Shown one piece after another: positions 1 through 5,791 of a DNA stretch of 6,181 nucleotides. The stretch covers positions 1-6,181 of the forward strand of contig JAEYAR010000059.1 of the NCBI GenBank assembly GCA_023404715.1, written 5' to 3'. The translations under genes were made by a program, and so were the position numbers. Numbering within the stretch: position 1 is the stretch's first letter; each line of letters opens with the position of its first letter. Source of the stretch: Bacillota bacterium. Its GTDB lineage: Bacteria; Bacillota; Clostridia; Christensenellales; Aristaeellaceae. Below the pieces are notes generated by a model. That model saw only the letters and a list, made by a program, of their open reading frames with translations, did not search any database and was not told the DNA's origin.

Positions 1-323
1 GTATAGAGCAGGCCGCAGGCGACGTACATCGTATGGGCTGTGCACAAAATGACGATGCCGCGCTCGCGGGCCATCTTGAGCATATCCTCGTCCGGCTTCT
101 TGCCGCGGCAAAAGACGATGCAACTCACGTCCAGCATTTCCGCCGTGCGGATGACGTGCGCATTGGTCAGGCCCGTCACCAGCACGGTGCGGTCCTTCAC
201 GAATGCGAGCACGTCGCTCATCATGTCGGAGCCGCAGGCGGAGCGAATGTCGATATCCGGGTCGTCCTCCGTCAGGAATGCAGCGGATAGGATGTCGGCG
301 ATCTCGCGTATTTTCATTGGCAT
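1..323 (-). CDS. DRTGG-domain protein, 3' end cut by window edge
   Basis: The minus strand reads without a stop from ATG at 323 to the left edge (107 codons). The middle of the protein reads KDRTVLVTGLTNAHVIRTAE, followed by a CIVFCRGKKPDEDM stretch and RGIVILCTAH. This is the classic small DRTGG-domain pattern (LVTGLTNxxVIRTAEML..IVFxRGKKPD). In clostridia, stand-alone DRTGG proteins of about 110-120 residues often lie near [FeFe]-hydrogenase and anti-sigma-like ATPase genes; their biochemical role is not settled, and a ligand-binding or regulatory role is usually assumed. Two in-frame ATGs, at 323 and 317, are possible. An AAGGGA element lies 4 nt before the first and about 10 nt before the second, so the start is uncertain by two codons. 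Only a few C-terminal residues should be missing. It lies 17 bp downstream of the SPOR gene and is probably co-transcribed with it. Confidence 0.85.
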   Translation of the reverse strand, partial: MPMKIREIADILSAAFLTEDDPDIDIRSACGSDMMSDVLAFVKDRTVLVTGLTNAHVIRTAEMLDVSCIVFCRGKKPDEDMLKMARERGIVILCTAHTMYVACGLLY

Positions 324-340
324 ACCGTCCCTTCGTATGT

Positions 341-1177
341 TCAGGCCAGCGAGGCCAGGATGCTTTGGTTGAACCGGACGTAGTTACACAATACGTCTAA
401 ATAATTATACTTGATTCTAGAGGCCATGGCTAGGGCATCCTGCGAATTTTGTGATTTTACGCTTGATATGGCGTTTTGTGTCGTCCCCAGCAGCTCCATC
501 AGGCCATCTACGACGCCGTCGGCGCCGCCCGGCACCAGGCGAGAAAGCTTTTTCTTCAGCGATTCGCCCTGGTCAAAGAGCGTCTGCATCCGGCTGACGA
601 CGGCCTCCGGCGTCATTTCCTGTTTATCCAGCGCCAGCGAGCAGGCGCCGATCTCCTGCATCGCGCCCTCGACGAAGGAAAAAATATTCTGGATGGCGAT
701 TTGCTGATCCTCCGTCGCCGTAATGCGCAGCTCGATCTCGTCCGTAGACAGGATGTAAATATAAGCCGGCACCCCTTGGTCGCCGAGCCGTTTTTGAATG
801 ATCGCGGCATCCTCCTGCGTGGTATATGCCGACGCAAGCACGCGGAACTTGTCGTCCTCCAAAATGTAGCCCGCCGCTCCGCGCCCGGTATAGGCTGCGG
901 CCTGGCTGCGCGCGGCGTCCAGGCCCGCGTATGCGCCGAGCTGAATGGTATAAAACGTCCGCTTGGGCAGCACGAGCGTATCGCTCACGTCCGGCTGAAT
1001 TCCCGGCGTCGCGCTCGGCGCGGACGGCTGCGGCGAGCCGGCGCCGCGCGAGAAAAACCCCTTGACGCCCGCCGTCAAAAGATAGAGCGCCGCCATCAAA
1101 AACACGAGGCCCAACGCCCGCCGGAAGCCGCGGCCCGCCGGATAGCGCTTTTTTTGTAAATGATGCGTCCTTCGCAT
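341..1177 (-). CDS. Membrane-anchored SPOR-domain protein (278 aa)
   Basis: The protein has a short basic N-terminus and one hydrophobic segment at about residues 20-38 (ALGLVFLMAALYLLTAGV), followed by a Ser/Pro/Ala-rich linker at about 44-66. A SPOR-like domain spans about 73-145; it opens with FYTIQLGAYAGLDAARSQAA and contains DDKFRVLASAYTTQEDA. SPOR domains bind glycan strands lacking stem peptides and mark septal or sporulation peptidoglycan, so a single-pass protein with the domain outside the membrane is expected. The remaining 130 residues (about 146-278) are predicted helical and match no family I recognise. The start at 1177 is set by GAGGAGGA, 6 nt upstream. The gene is divergent from the DUF6062 gene and precedes the DRTGG gene by 17 bp, so the two probably form one unit. 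I found no convincing promoter box for it in the 120-bp divergent spacer. Confidence 0.88.
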   Translation of the reverse strand: MRRTHHLQKKRYPAGRGFRRALGLVFLMAALYLLTAGVKGFFSRGAGSPQPSAPSATPGIQPDVSDTLVLPKRTFYTIQLGAYAGLDAARSQAAAYTGRGAAGYILEDDKFRVLASAYTTQEDAAIIQKRLGDQGVPAYIYILSTDEIELRITATEDQQIAIQNIFSFVEGAMQEIGACSLALDKQEMTPEAVVSRMQTLFDQGESLKKKLSRLVPGGADGVVDGLMELLGTTQNAISSVKSQNSQDALAMASRIKYNYLDVLCNYVRFNQSILASLA

Positions 1178-1240
1178 AGCCCATCCTCCTCACTCACACT
1201 GGTCAAGCCTATGCGCGGACAAATTTCTTTATGTCGTTCC

Positions 1241-1269
1241 TTGCCACGCGGCGTCCCCGATGTTAAAAT
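1241..1269 (+). promoter_or_regulatory. Sigma-A-type promoter of the DUF6062 gene
   Basis: TTGCCA at 1241-1246 (one mismatch to TTGACA) is separated by exactly 17 bp from TAAAAT at 1264-1269 (one mismatch to TATAAT). Transcription would start near 1276, giving a leader of about 22 nt containing the GAGGAGG ribosome binding site at 1285-1291. It is called from sequence only. Confidence 0.7.
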
Positions 1270-1297
1270 AGAGGAAAAGCCATCGAGGAGGCCGATT

Positions 1298-2041
1298 ATG
1301 CGCTATCAGCTCGATACCATCCCGGTGTGGGATGCTTATAAAGCGGGCGGCGAATGCCCGCTGTGCGCCCTGCGCAAGCAAAACGAGGCGATGTACGTCG
1401 ACAGCTTTCTCGGCGCGTCCGTCATGGAGCCGGATACCCGCGTCGAGGTCAACGAAAAGGGGTTCTGCCCGGAGCATTTCCGCCAGATGTTCGCACAAAA
1501 AAACCGCCTGGGTCTCGCGCTCATCACCCACACGCATATGAAGGAGGTCGTCGCCTCGCTCGATGCGGTGCTGGACGGCGGCGCTTCCGCCCCGGGCGGC
1601 GGTCTTTTTCGCCGCCTGTCACCCGCAAAGCAGGAGGGCGGCGCAGGCGGCGCGGTCCGCGCGCGCACGGGCAAGTGCGTGCTTTGCGAGCGGCTGGATT
1701 ATACGATGCGCCGCTACGCCTATACGCTCGTGCATCTATGCACGCACGACAAGGAGTTTCTAAAAACCTTTGCTGAATCAAAGGGGCTCTGCCTCACCGA
1801 CCTCGCGCTCGTGCTGGACATGGCGGATGAGATGCTCTCCGGCAAAGAGCGCGCGGCCTTCCTGACCGCGCTTAGCGACGTGCAGAAGCGAAACATGGAG
1901 CGCATCGAAAAGGAGCTGGAATGGTTCACGCTCAAATTTGACTATCGCAATCAGGACAAGCCCTGGGGCAACAGCCGTGATGCGCTCGAGCGGGCGATCA
2001 ACATGCTCAAGGGTACCTGCATCAAGCCTACGCAGGATTGA
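1298..2041 (+). CDS. DUF6062 family protein with paired CxxC motifs (247 aa)
   Basis: The protein begins MRYQLDTIPVWDAYKAGGEC, typical of the DUF6062 family found across Clostridia, whose function is unknown. Two parallel cysteine modules are visible. The first is C20-P-L-C23 and then C57-P-E-H60. The second is C127-V-L-C130 and then C165-L-T-D168. The spacing between halves is nearly the same (34 and 35 residues), which suggests an internal duplication and possible metal or redox sites. In the second copy the expected His is Asp. A Gly/Ala/Arg-rich stretch at about 94-125 links the modules and looks disordered. The C-terminal third is charged and helical and ends near NSRDALERAINMLKG. The ATG at 1298 is chosen over an in-frame ATG at 1160 because GAGGAGG lies 6 nt before it, the promoter at 1241-1269 lies between them, and family similarity starts here. 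It is probably co-transcribed with the Dabb-like gene downstream. Confidence 0.88.
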   Translation: MRYQLDTIPVWDAYKAGGECPLCALRKQNEAMYVDSFLGASVMEPDTRVEVNEKGFCPEHFRQMFAQKNRLGLALITHTHMKEVVASLDAVLDGGASAPGGGLFRRLSPAKQEGGAGGAVRARTGKCVLCERLDYTMRRYAYTLVHLCTHDKEFLKTFAESKGLCLTDLALVLDMADEMLSGKERAAFLTALSDVQKRNMERIEKELEWFTLKFDYRNQDKPWGNSRDALERAINMLKGTCIKPTQD

Positions 2042-2114
2042 AAGGGCATCCTGCTGCGCGATCGATGGAGCCGAGCCGGACTGGTTCGCCGTTCAAAAGG
2101 AGGTATTCACCTGT

Positions 2115-2399
2115 ATGCGCCACTACATCCTCGTGCGTTATCACGAACAGGTCATGGGCCGTGAAGCGCTTTGCGCTGAGATATCCTCACTGTTTGCCAG
2201 GGCTTTGCTTCTTCCGGGCATCGAGGACGTCCGCGTCCATCCAGCTGTCATCGAATCGCCGGGCCGCTACGATCTCATGATCGTCATGCAAATGAAAAGG
2301 GAAGCGCTGCCCGTCTTCGACGCCTCGCCCATCCATCTCGAATGGAAGGAGCGCTTCGCGCGCTTCCTCGACGCCAAGGCGATATTCGACTGCGAATAA
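2115..2399 (+). CDS. Dabb-like (stress-responsive A/B barrel) small protein, 94 aa
   Basis: This is a compact protein starting MRHYILVRYHEQVMGREA. Its C-terminus reads SPIHLEWKERFARFLDAKAI and ends shortly after in FDCE. The order is an initial strand with His, a helix, a GIEDVRVHP strand, a YDLMIVMQM strand, then an H-x-x-W helix ending in a short hydrophobic strand. This fits the dimeric alpha/beta-barrel (Dabb) fold at its usual length of about 95-105 residues. Known Dabb proteins range from plant stress proteins to cyclases, so no reaction is assigned. The start is set by AAAAGGAGGT at 2095-2104, about 11 nt upstream; an in-frame ATG at 1938 lies inside the previous gene and is ignored. 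It sits 73 bp after the DUF6062 gene on the same strand without an intervening terminator, and ends 9 bp before a strong hairpin. An operon with DUF6062 is likely. Confidence 0.82.
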   Translation: MRHYILVRYHEQVMGREALCAEISSLFARALLLPGIEDVRVHPAVIESPGRYDLMIVMQMKREALPVFDASPIHLEWKERFARFLDAKAIFDCE

Positions 2400-2408
2400 A
2401 TGCCTGCA

Positions 2409-2450
2409 AAGCTATGCCCCCGTCCGATATGAAAGACGGGGGCGTAGCTT
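2409..2450. terminator. Strong intrinsic terminator between convergent genes
   Basis: The arms at 2409-2424 and 2435-2450 pair over 16 bp with one G-T wobble and a 10-nt loop (CGATATGAAA). The core is GCCCCCGTC/GACGGGGGC. On the plus strand TTATTTTA follows, giving a usable U-rich tail for the Dabb-like transcript. On the minus strand the tail is weaker (TTTGC), but the hairpin begins 4 bp past the nitroreductase stop, so it probably ends both convergent transcripts. Confidence 0.85.
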
Positions 2451-2453
2451 ATT

Positions 2454-2966
2454 TTAGACGTAGTGCACCGCGCTCATGTCGTGCTCGATCTCGCGCGCGG
2501 GCGCGCCATAGCCCAGCGCCGCGCAGCACTGCACGTCGTGCTCCGCCGGGATACCGTAAGCGGCGAGCCGCGCGCGCACGCTTACGTCTTCGTTCGTATC
2601 CTTCATCTGGTTGATCCAGCAGGAGGCCACGCCCAGCGCGTGCGCTGAAAGCATGATGTTTTGCATCGCGCAGCCCGCGTCGGCGATGGCGTTCGCATTC
2701 GTCCGCTGGTTGGAGACGATGACGAGCGTATCGGGTCTGTAAAAATCGTAATCCTCGCGGCCGATCGCCTTGCCGACGGCTTGGGCCAGCCCCGCGATCT
2801 CATCCGCGCTCCGAAGGACCGTAAAGCGCCAGGATTGGCGGTTCATCGCCGTGGGCGCGTAGACCGCCGCGGTCATGATCTGGTCCAAAATATCCTGCGG
2901 TATCTCCTTTTGTTCGAACGCGCGGCAGCTGCGGCGCGTCATCATGTTTTCAAGCACAGCGTTCAT
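2454..2966 (-). CDS. Nitroreductase-family FMN protein (170 aa)
   Basis: The protein carries the N-terminal RRSCRAF signature at residues 11-17 (usual form RRSxRxF, contacts the FMN phosphate). This is followed by APTAMNRQSWRF at 37-48 and the helix-turn region GCAMQNIMLSAHALGVASCW at 98-117. These are the standard landmarks of the nitroreductase superfamily, which uses FMN to move electrons from NAD(P)H to varied acceptors; the natural substrate cannot be read from sequence. At 170 residues it is at the short, ordinary size for the clostridial subfamily. The C-terminal part has GYGAPAREIEHDM where relatives usually have a G-Y-P-A-type segment. The ATG at 2966 overlaps the deaminase stop as ATGA (2963-2966), with AAGGAAGG 7 nt upstream, so translation is probably coupled. 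It is cytoplasmic, with no signal or membrane segment. Confidence 0.9.
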   Translation of the reverse strand: MNAVLENMMTRRSCRAFEQKEIPQDILDQIMTAAVYAPTAMNRQSWRFTVLRSADEIAGLAQAVGKAIGREDYDFYRPDTLVIVSNQRTNANAIADAGCAMQNIMLSAHALGVASCWINQMKDTNEDVSVRARLAAYGIPAEHDVQCCAALGYGAPAREIEHDMSAVHYV

Positions 2967-3451
2967 CGTTCATCCTTCCTTTCCGTTTCCTGTCCCTTCT
3001 TTTCTTCGTAGCGCTCCACGACGACGCCCGCCTCGCTCAGAATCTCCAGCGAGAACGCGTCGGGGTACCCTCGCTCGTACACCACCCGCCGGATGCCCGC
3101 ATTGACGATCATCTTCGCGCACAGGATGCAGGGCTGATGCGTGCAATATAGCGTCGCTCCGTCGATCGATACGCCGAGCTTTGCGGCCTGGATGATCGCG
3201 TTCTGCTCGGCGTGCACCGCATAGCAAAGCTCCTGGCGCGTGCCGGATTCGACGCCCAGTTTTTTTCGCAGACATTCGCCCCGTTCTACGCACGTACGCA
3301 CGCCCGCCGGGGCCCCGTTATATCCCGTGGTCATGATGCGCCTTTCCTTGACGATCACGGCCCCGATCTTGCGGTCCGCCTGATAGCAGCTCGCCCAGGT
3401 AGAGATCAACTGCGCCATCTCCATAAAGCGCCGGTCCCATTTATCGAACAT
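2963..3451 (-). CDS. dCMP deaminase family protein (162 aa)
   Basis: This is a zinc-dependent deoxycytidylate deaminase, expected to convert dCMP to dUMP for thymidylate synthesis in the cytoplasm. Numbered from the chosen ATG, the sequence shows WDRRFMEMAQLISTWASC near the start, the substrate-pocket GYNGAPAG at 43-50, the catalytic H80-A-E82-Q-N, and the zinc-binding P107-C108-I-L-C111. C54 and C60 flank a conserved ERGEC segment seen in this subfamily. Length is typical, apart from a charged tail (EEKKGQETERKDER) shared with the coupling region. ATG at 3451 has AGAGGG 8 nt upstream; ATG at 3457 is only 2 nt from it, and an upstream ATG at 3514 lies in the promoter -35 box and cannot be used from this transcript. 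B. subtilis ComEB is a family member, but no competence genes are nearby, so no symbol is given. Confidence 0.92.
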   Translation of the reverse strand: MFDKWDRRFMEMAQLISTWASCYQADRKIGAVIVKERRIMTTGYNGAPAGVRTCVERGECLRKKLGVESGTRQELCYAVHAEQNAIIQAAKLGVSIDGATLYCTHQPCILCAKMIVNAGIRRVVYERGYPDAFSLEILSEAGVVVERYEEKKGQETERKDER

Positions 3452-3485
3452 GCTCATCGCCCTCTTCCGCCTTTCACTACTTCCC

Positions 3486-3514
3486 ATTATACAAACCCGC
3501 CCGCCCGACGTCAA
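3486..3514 (-). promoter_or_regulatory. Near-consensus sigma-A promoter of the deaminase-nitroreductase unit
   Basis: Read on the minus strand, TTGACG (3514-3509) is followed after exactly 17 bp by a perfect TATAAT (3491-3486). Transcription would begin near 3479, leaving a leader of about 28 nt before the ATG at 3451. The match is strong enough to suggest substantial unregulated expression, and no operator-like repeat overlaps it. Confidence 0.85.
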
Positions 3515-3531
3515 TCACCTTGTGGTTCAGC

Positions 3532-3557
3532 TTTGGCCTATAGCCGCATAGGCTAAG
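3532..3557 (+). other. Hairpin just upstream of the spoVB-like start
   Basis: GCCTAT (3536-3541) and ATAGGC (3548-3553) form a perfect 6-bp inverted repeat around AGCCGC. It extends to about 10 pairs (3532-3557) if G-U pairs are allowed. An alternative pairing, TAGCC (3541-3545) with GGCTA (3551-3555), shares bases with the first. It lies 3 nt before the GTG start, so it could hide the ribosome binding site in RNA or be a protein site in DNA. No regulator is known for it. Confidence 0.4.
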
Positions 3558-3560
3558 CGG

Positions 3561-4868
3561 GTGATAAAATTGGTAAAGAAGCATACTCTCGTGCGGCAAA
3601 CCGCGCTCCTTTCCGCTACCAACGTGGCCGTACGGGCCATGGGCTTTCTCATGCGCATTTGGACTTCGCGCGTCCTGGGCGCGCAGGCGGTCGGCATTAT
3701 GGAGCTGGCCTCCTCCGCGCACATGTTGTGCATAACCCCGGTCACCTCGGGCCTGCCCGTCGCTACCTCGCGCATGGTCGCGAGGGAGGGCGGCGAGGCC
3801 GCGCGCGTATTGAAGAGCGGCCTGCGGCTCGCGCTGCTCATCTCCCTGCCCGTCTTTGGCGCCTTGGCGATCCTCTCGCCCTTTATCGCCAACCTCCTGG
3901 GCGACGCGCGCACGTTCCCCTCGCTGTTGGCTTTTCTGCCCTGTATCCCCGTGCTCGGCGTTTCCGCGACGCTGAACGGCTACTTCTACGGGCGTGAGAA
4001 TGCCCTGCCGCCCGCGATGTCGGAGCTGCTCGAGCAGGTCCTCCGCTTTGGCGTCACATTCGGCCTGCTGCTGTCCCTGCCGCAGCTGTCCCTCGCTTAC
4101 CGCGCCGCCGTGCCCGCGGCGGCGACGTTTGTCGGCGAATCGTTCGGCCTTGTCTTTATGGCATTGTATGCCCATAAGGCGCTTCGCCTCGCGCACCGCG
4201 AGGCGCGCGCCCCCCAAATGGAAAAAACGCTCTTTCGCCTTGCGCTACCGATGACGTGCATGCGGCTTGTCACTTCCTCGATGCGCACGGTAAACGCCAT
4301 GCTCGTCCCCTCCCGGCTGCAGCTTTCCGGTTTGGCTGCCGGCGAAGCCGTCGCCCGCTTTGGCATGCTGCAGGGCATGGCGATGCCCGTACTCATGATG
4401 CCCTCGGTCGTCACCAGCGCGCTGGCGATGGTCGTATCCCCCGCCGTGGCCAAGCGCCAGCAAAGCGCCGGGCCGCTTCGCATCCTCGTGCGCAAGACGC
4501 TATTGGGCGCGCTCGCCGTCTGCCTTCCCTGCGCCGCGCTCGTCTACTTTTCGGCCGGCTTCGTCGCGGAGCGCATTTATCGCCAGGCCGAGCTTTTGCC
4601 GCTGCTGCGGTTCATGTCCCCCATGGTCGTTCTCATGGGCATTCACCAGGTGGTCAACGCCATGCTCGCGGGCCTGGGCGTGCAGAAAAAGGCGCTGTAC
4701 GCCTCCCTCTCCGGCTCCGCCTTTTCGCTGGTGCTGACCTTTCTGCTCACCGCGCGCCCGCAGCTGAGGCTGTACGGCTACGCCTTCGCCTCTATGGCGG
4801 GCCATGCGCTCACGCTGCTGCTGAACATGAGCCTGCTCGGCGGCGCAGTGCGGCGCGAGTACGTTTAG
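3561..4868 (+). CDS. spoVB: SpoVB/MurJ-like MOP-superfamily lipid flippase (435 aa)
   Basis: This is a polytopic membrane protein with roughly twelve hydrophobic segments by eye. It carries SpoVB-family landmarks: an N-terminal basic stretch then SATNVAVRAMGFLMRIWTSR, PVTSGLPVATSRMVAR at about 60-75, and LNGYFYGRENALPPAMSELL at about 138-157, matching the family's GYFxGxxxMxPTAxSQ..EQ pattern. Relatives move undecaprenyl-linked peptidoglycan or polysaccharide precursors across the membrane; SpoVB acts in spore cortex formation. At 435 residues it is shorter than B. subtilis SpoVB (about 518), so the last pair of helices may be absent. The GTG at 3561 gives MIKLVKKHTL but has only a weak AAGCGG upstream; TTG at 3570 with GGGTGAT four bases before it is an alternative. 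The symbol is by family resemblance only: clostridia carry several paralogs. It is divergent from the deaminase and convergent with the DMT remnant, with a 9-bp gap and no terminator seen. Confidence 0.82.
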   Translation: MIKLVKKHTLVRQTALLSATNVAVRAMGFLMRIWTSRVLGAQAVGIMELASSAHMLCITPVTSGLPVATSRMVAREGGEAARVLKSGLRLALLISLPVFGALAILSPFIANLLGDARTFPSLLAFLPCIPVLGVSATLNGYFYGRENALPPAMSELLEQVLRFGVTFGLLLSLPQLSLAYRAAVPAAATFVGESFGLVFMALYAHKALRLAHREARAPQMEKTLFRLALPMTCMRLVTSSMRTVNAMLVPSRLQLSGLAAGEAVARFGMLQGMAMPVLMMPSVVTSALAMVVSPAVAKRQQSAGPLRILVRKTLLGALAVCLPCAALVYFSAGFVAERIYRQAELLPLLRFMSPMVVLMGIHQVVNAMLAGLGVQKKALYASLSGSAFSLVLTFLLTARPQLRLYGYAFASMAGHALTLLLNMSLLGGAVRREYV

Positions 4869-4877
4869 TTTTGCCGA

Positions 4878-5207
4878 TCAGCGATGGGCCGGCGTAGCGA
4901 GTACAAAGACAAACCCCGCCAGATCGATGGCCTGAAAGGAGGAGCCGAGCCAAAGCGCCGATAGCACGGTCGCCGATACGGGCTCTACGCAGGCGATGAG
5001 GCTTGTGCGCGTCGGCCCGATGCGCGCCCCCCTGTCAGGTAACAGGTGAAGGCTACGACCGTACCGAGCAGCACGATGACCAGCAGGCATCCCGCCGTGC
5101 CCGCGTCGAAGACGACCCGCTGCCCGAGCGGACGAAAGAGCGCAAGGAGCGCCAACCCGCCTATTAGCGTCAGCAGCATGCCCGATTTACGCGCTTGCCT
5201 TCGTCAT
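4878..5207 (-). pseudogene. Decayed EamA/DMT-family transporter, C-terminal half only, frameshifted
   Basis: Two minus-strand frames together rebuild the second EamA domain of a drug/metabolite transporter. The first (from ATG at 5179) gives MLLTLIGGLALLALFRPLGQ and later VVAFTCYLTGG. The second gives GARIGPTRTSLIACVEPVSA, then ALWLGSSF and a final hydrophobic stretch ending at the stop at 4878-4880. The family pattern is YLxGxxxIGPTRASLxxxxEPVxAxLxxxxxLGE. The switch occurs at a run of six C on the plus strand (5027-5032); seven would restore one frame. About 100 of the usual 290-300 residues remain and the N-terminal EamA domain is absent. GGAGGG (5218-5213) is followed 5 nt later by ATG at 5207, opening MTKASA and a stop, so the original start may survive fused to the 3' half by an internal deletion. 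Sequencing error could explain the frameshift but not the missing half. Confidence 0.75.
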
Positions 5208-5238
5208 CCATTCCCTCCATCGCCTTTGAATGCCGTCT

Positions 5239-5247
5239 ATTATAGCA
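5239..5247 (-). promoter_or_regulatory. Extended -10 promoter facing the DMT remnant
   Basis: On the minus strand this reads TGCTATAAT, a perfect extended -10 (TGnTATAAT). No good -35 is present at 16-18 bp, which extended -10 promoters tolerate. Transcription would start near 5232, 25 bp before the surviving ATG at 5207. It is probably the relic, possibly still active, promoter of the decayed transporter. Confidence 0.55.
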
Positions 5248-5301
5248 CGGTAAAGGTGAAAAAGAAATTGGGGTATCGGGGCATTTTTTGTCTTCATATG
5301 G

Positions 5302-5329
5302 TTGACAAAGTCAGATTATGTAGTATGCT
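5302..5329 (+). promoter_or_regulatory. Promoter of the MarR-flavodoxin unit
   Basis: A perfect -35 TTGACA (5302-5307) is followed after 16 bp by TATGCT (5324-5329, 4 of 6 matches to TATAAT). The DNA upstream, 5251-5300, is AT-rich compared with the coding regions and could aid binding. The predicted start near 5336 gives a leader of about 24 nt containing the AAGGAGG site at 5347-5353. Both boxes lie inside the twin operator. Confidence 0.7.
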
Positions 5330-5340
5330 GACTTTGTCAG
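5303..5340 (+). promoter_or_regulatory. Twin palindromic operator, probable MarR autoregulation site
   Basis: TGACAAAGTCAG (5303-5314) and CTGACTTTGTCA (5328-5339) are perfect 12-bp inverted copies separated by 13 bp. Each copy is itself a palindrome, TGAC-WWW-GTCA, centred at 5308 and 5334, so the centres lie 26 bp apart (about 2.5 helical turns). The right copy extends to CTGACTTTGTCAG, ending at 5340. The left copy covers the -35 box and the right copy the -10 box and start point, the arrangement expected of a repressor that shuts off its own promoter. MarR dimers commonly bind such short palindromes. The adjacent regulator being the binder is inference. Confidence 0.8.
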
Positions 5341-5359
5341 ATAAAAAAGGAGGCTCCCC

Positions 5360-5791
5360 ATGCAGCAAACTTTATCTTATTGTATTACATTTCTGAAAAA
5401 GAATTTCGACCGTTTTTGCGGCGAACGCCTCGCGCAGCTCGGGCTCACACGCGGTCTGCTCTTCTTTCTCATCTATATTGGCAAGTATCCGGCTTGTTCG
5501 CCCGGCGCGCTATCCGACGCGCTGCGCGCAGATTCAGGCCATACCGCCCGCTCGGTGGACAAGCTGGTGCAATCCGGTTTCGTCCGGCGCGCGCGCAGCG
5601 ACGCTGACGCGCGCGCCTTTACCTTGCAGTTGACGCAGAGCGGTGAGGAGGCTTTTCAGTCGGTGCGCTCACTCTTCGCCGAATGGGACGAATCCATATT
5701 AGCGCATACTCCTCCGCAGGAGCGCGAGGCCGCGTTGAATTTTCTTATTGCCCTTGTCCGCCCGAAAGAAGGCGCATGCGATGTACGATAA
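5360..5791 (+). CDS. MarR-family transcriptional regulator (143 aa)
   Basis: This is a winged-helix protein of normal MarR length. An N-terminal helix (about 1-28) serves dimerisation. The helix-turn-helix spans about 46-75 (CSPGALSDALRADSGHTARS, then VDKLVQSGFVRR). The wing has the family's D-x-R motif at D81-A-D-A-R85, followed by AFTLQLTQSGEEAF at 86-99, and a C-terminal helix closes the dimer domain. A C8, C20, C46 and C140 set is visible, but no redox-sensor pattern is clear, so the signal is unknown. The ATG at 5360 has AAGGAGG at 5347-5353, 6 nt upstream. It is probably autorepressed through the twin operator just upstream, and its likely partner is the flavodoxin gene 147 bp downstream on the same strand. 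Divergent from the decayed transporter, it might once have controlled that gene as well. Confidence 0.92.
   Translation: MQQTLSYCITFLKKNFDRFCGERLAQLGLTRGLLFFLIYIGKYPACSPGALSDALRADSGHTARSVDKLVQSGFVRRARSDADARAFTLQLTQSGEEAFQSVRSLFAEWDESILAHTPPQEREAALNFLIALVRPKEGACDVR

Noticed and set aside
476..1159. Long plus-strand open frame (227 codons) opposite the SPOR gene
   Set aside because: Arg/Ala-rich composition with no domain pattern and no ribosome binding site; it is the antisense shadow of a well-supported GC-rich gene.
1218..1235. Imperfect palindrome GACA...TGTC in the SPOR-DUF6062 divergent spacer
   Set aside because: Only four to five matching pairs; too weak to call an operator and not centred on a promoter.
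3520..3544. TTGTGG and TATAGC as a promoter for the flippase
   Set aside because: The spacer is only 13 bp, too short for a sigma-A promoter; no sporulation sigma consensus was seen either.
3477..4217. Long minus-strand open frame (246 codons) opposite the flippase
   Set aside because: Its start and most of its length lie antisense to the SpoVB-like gene; it is rich in Gln, Arg and Gly with no recognisable fold.
4256..4897. Plus-strand open frame (213 codons) inside and past the flippase gene
   Set aside because: His/Arg/Ala-rich out-of-frame reading of the flippase; no start signal or family match.
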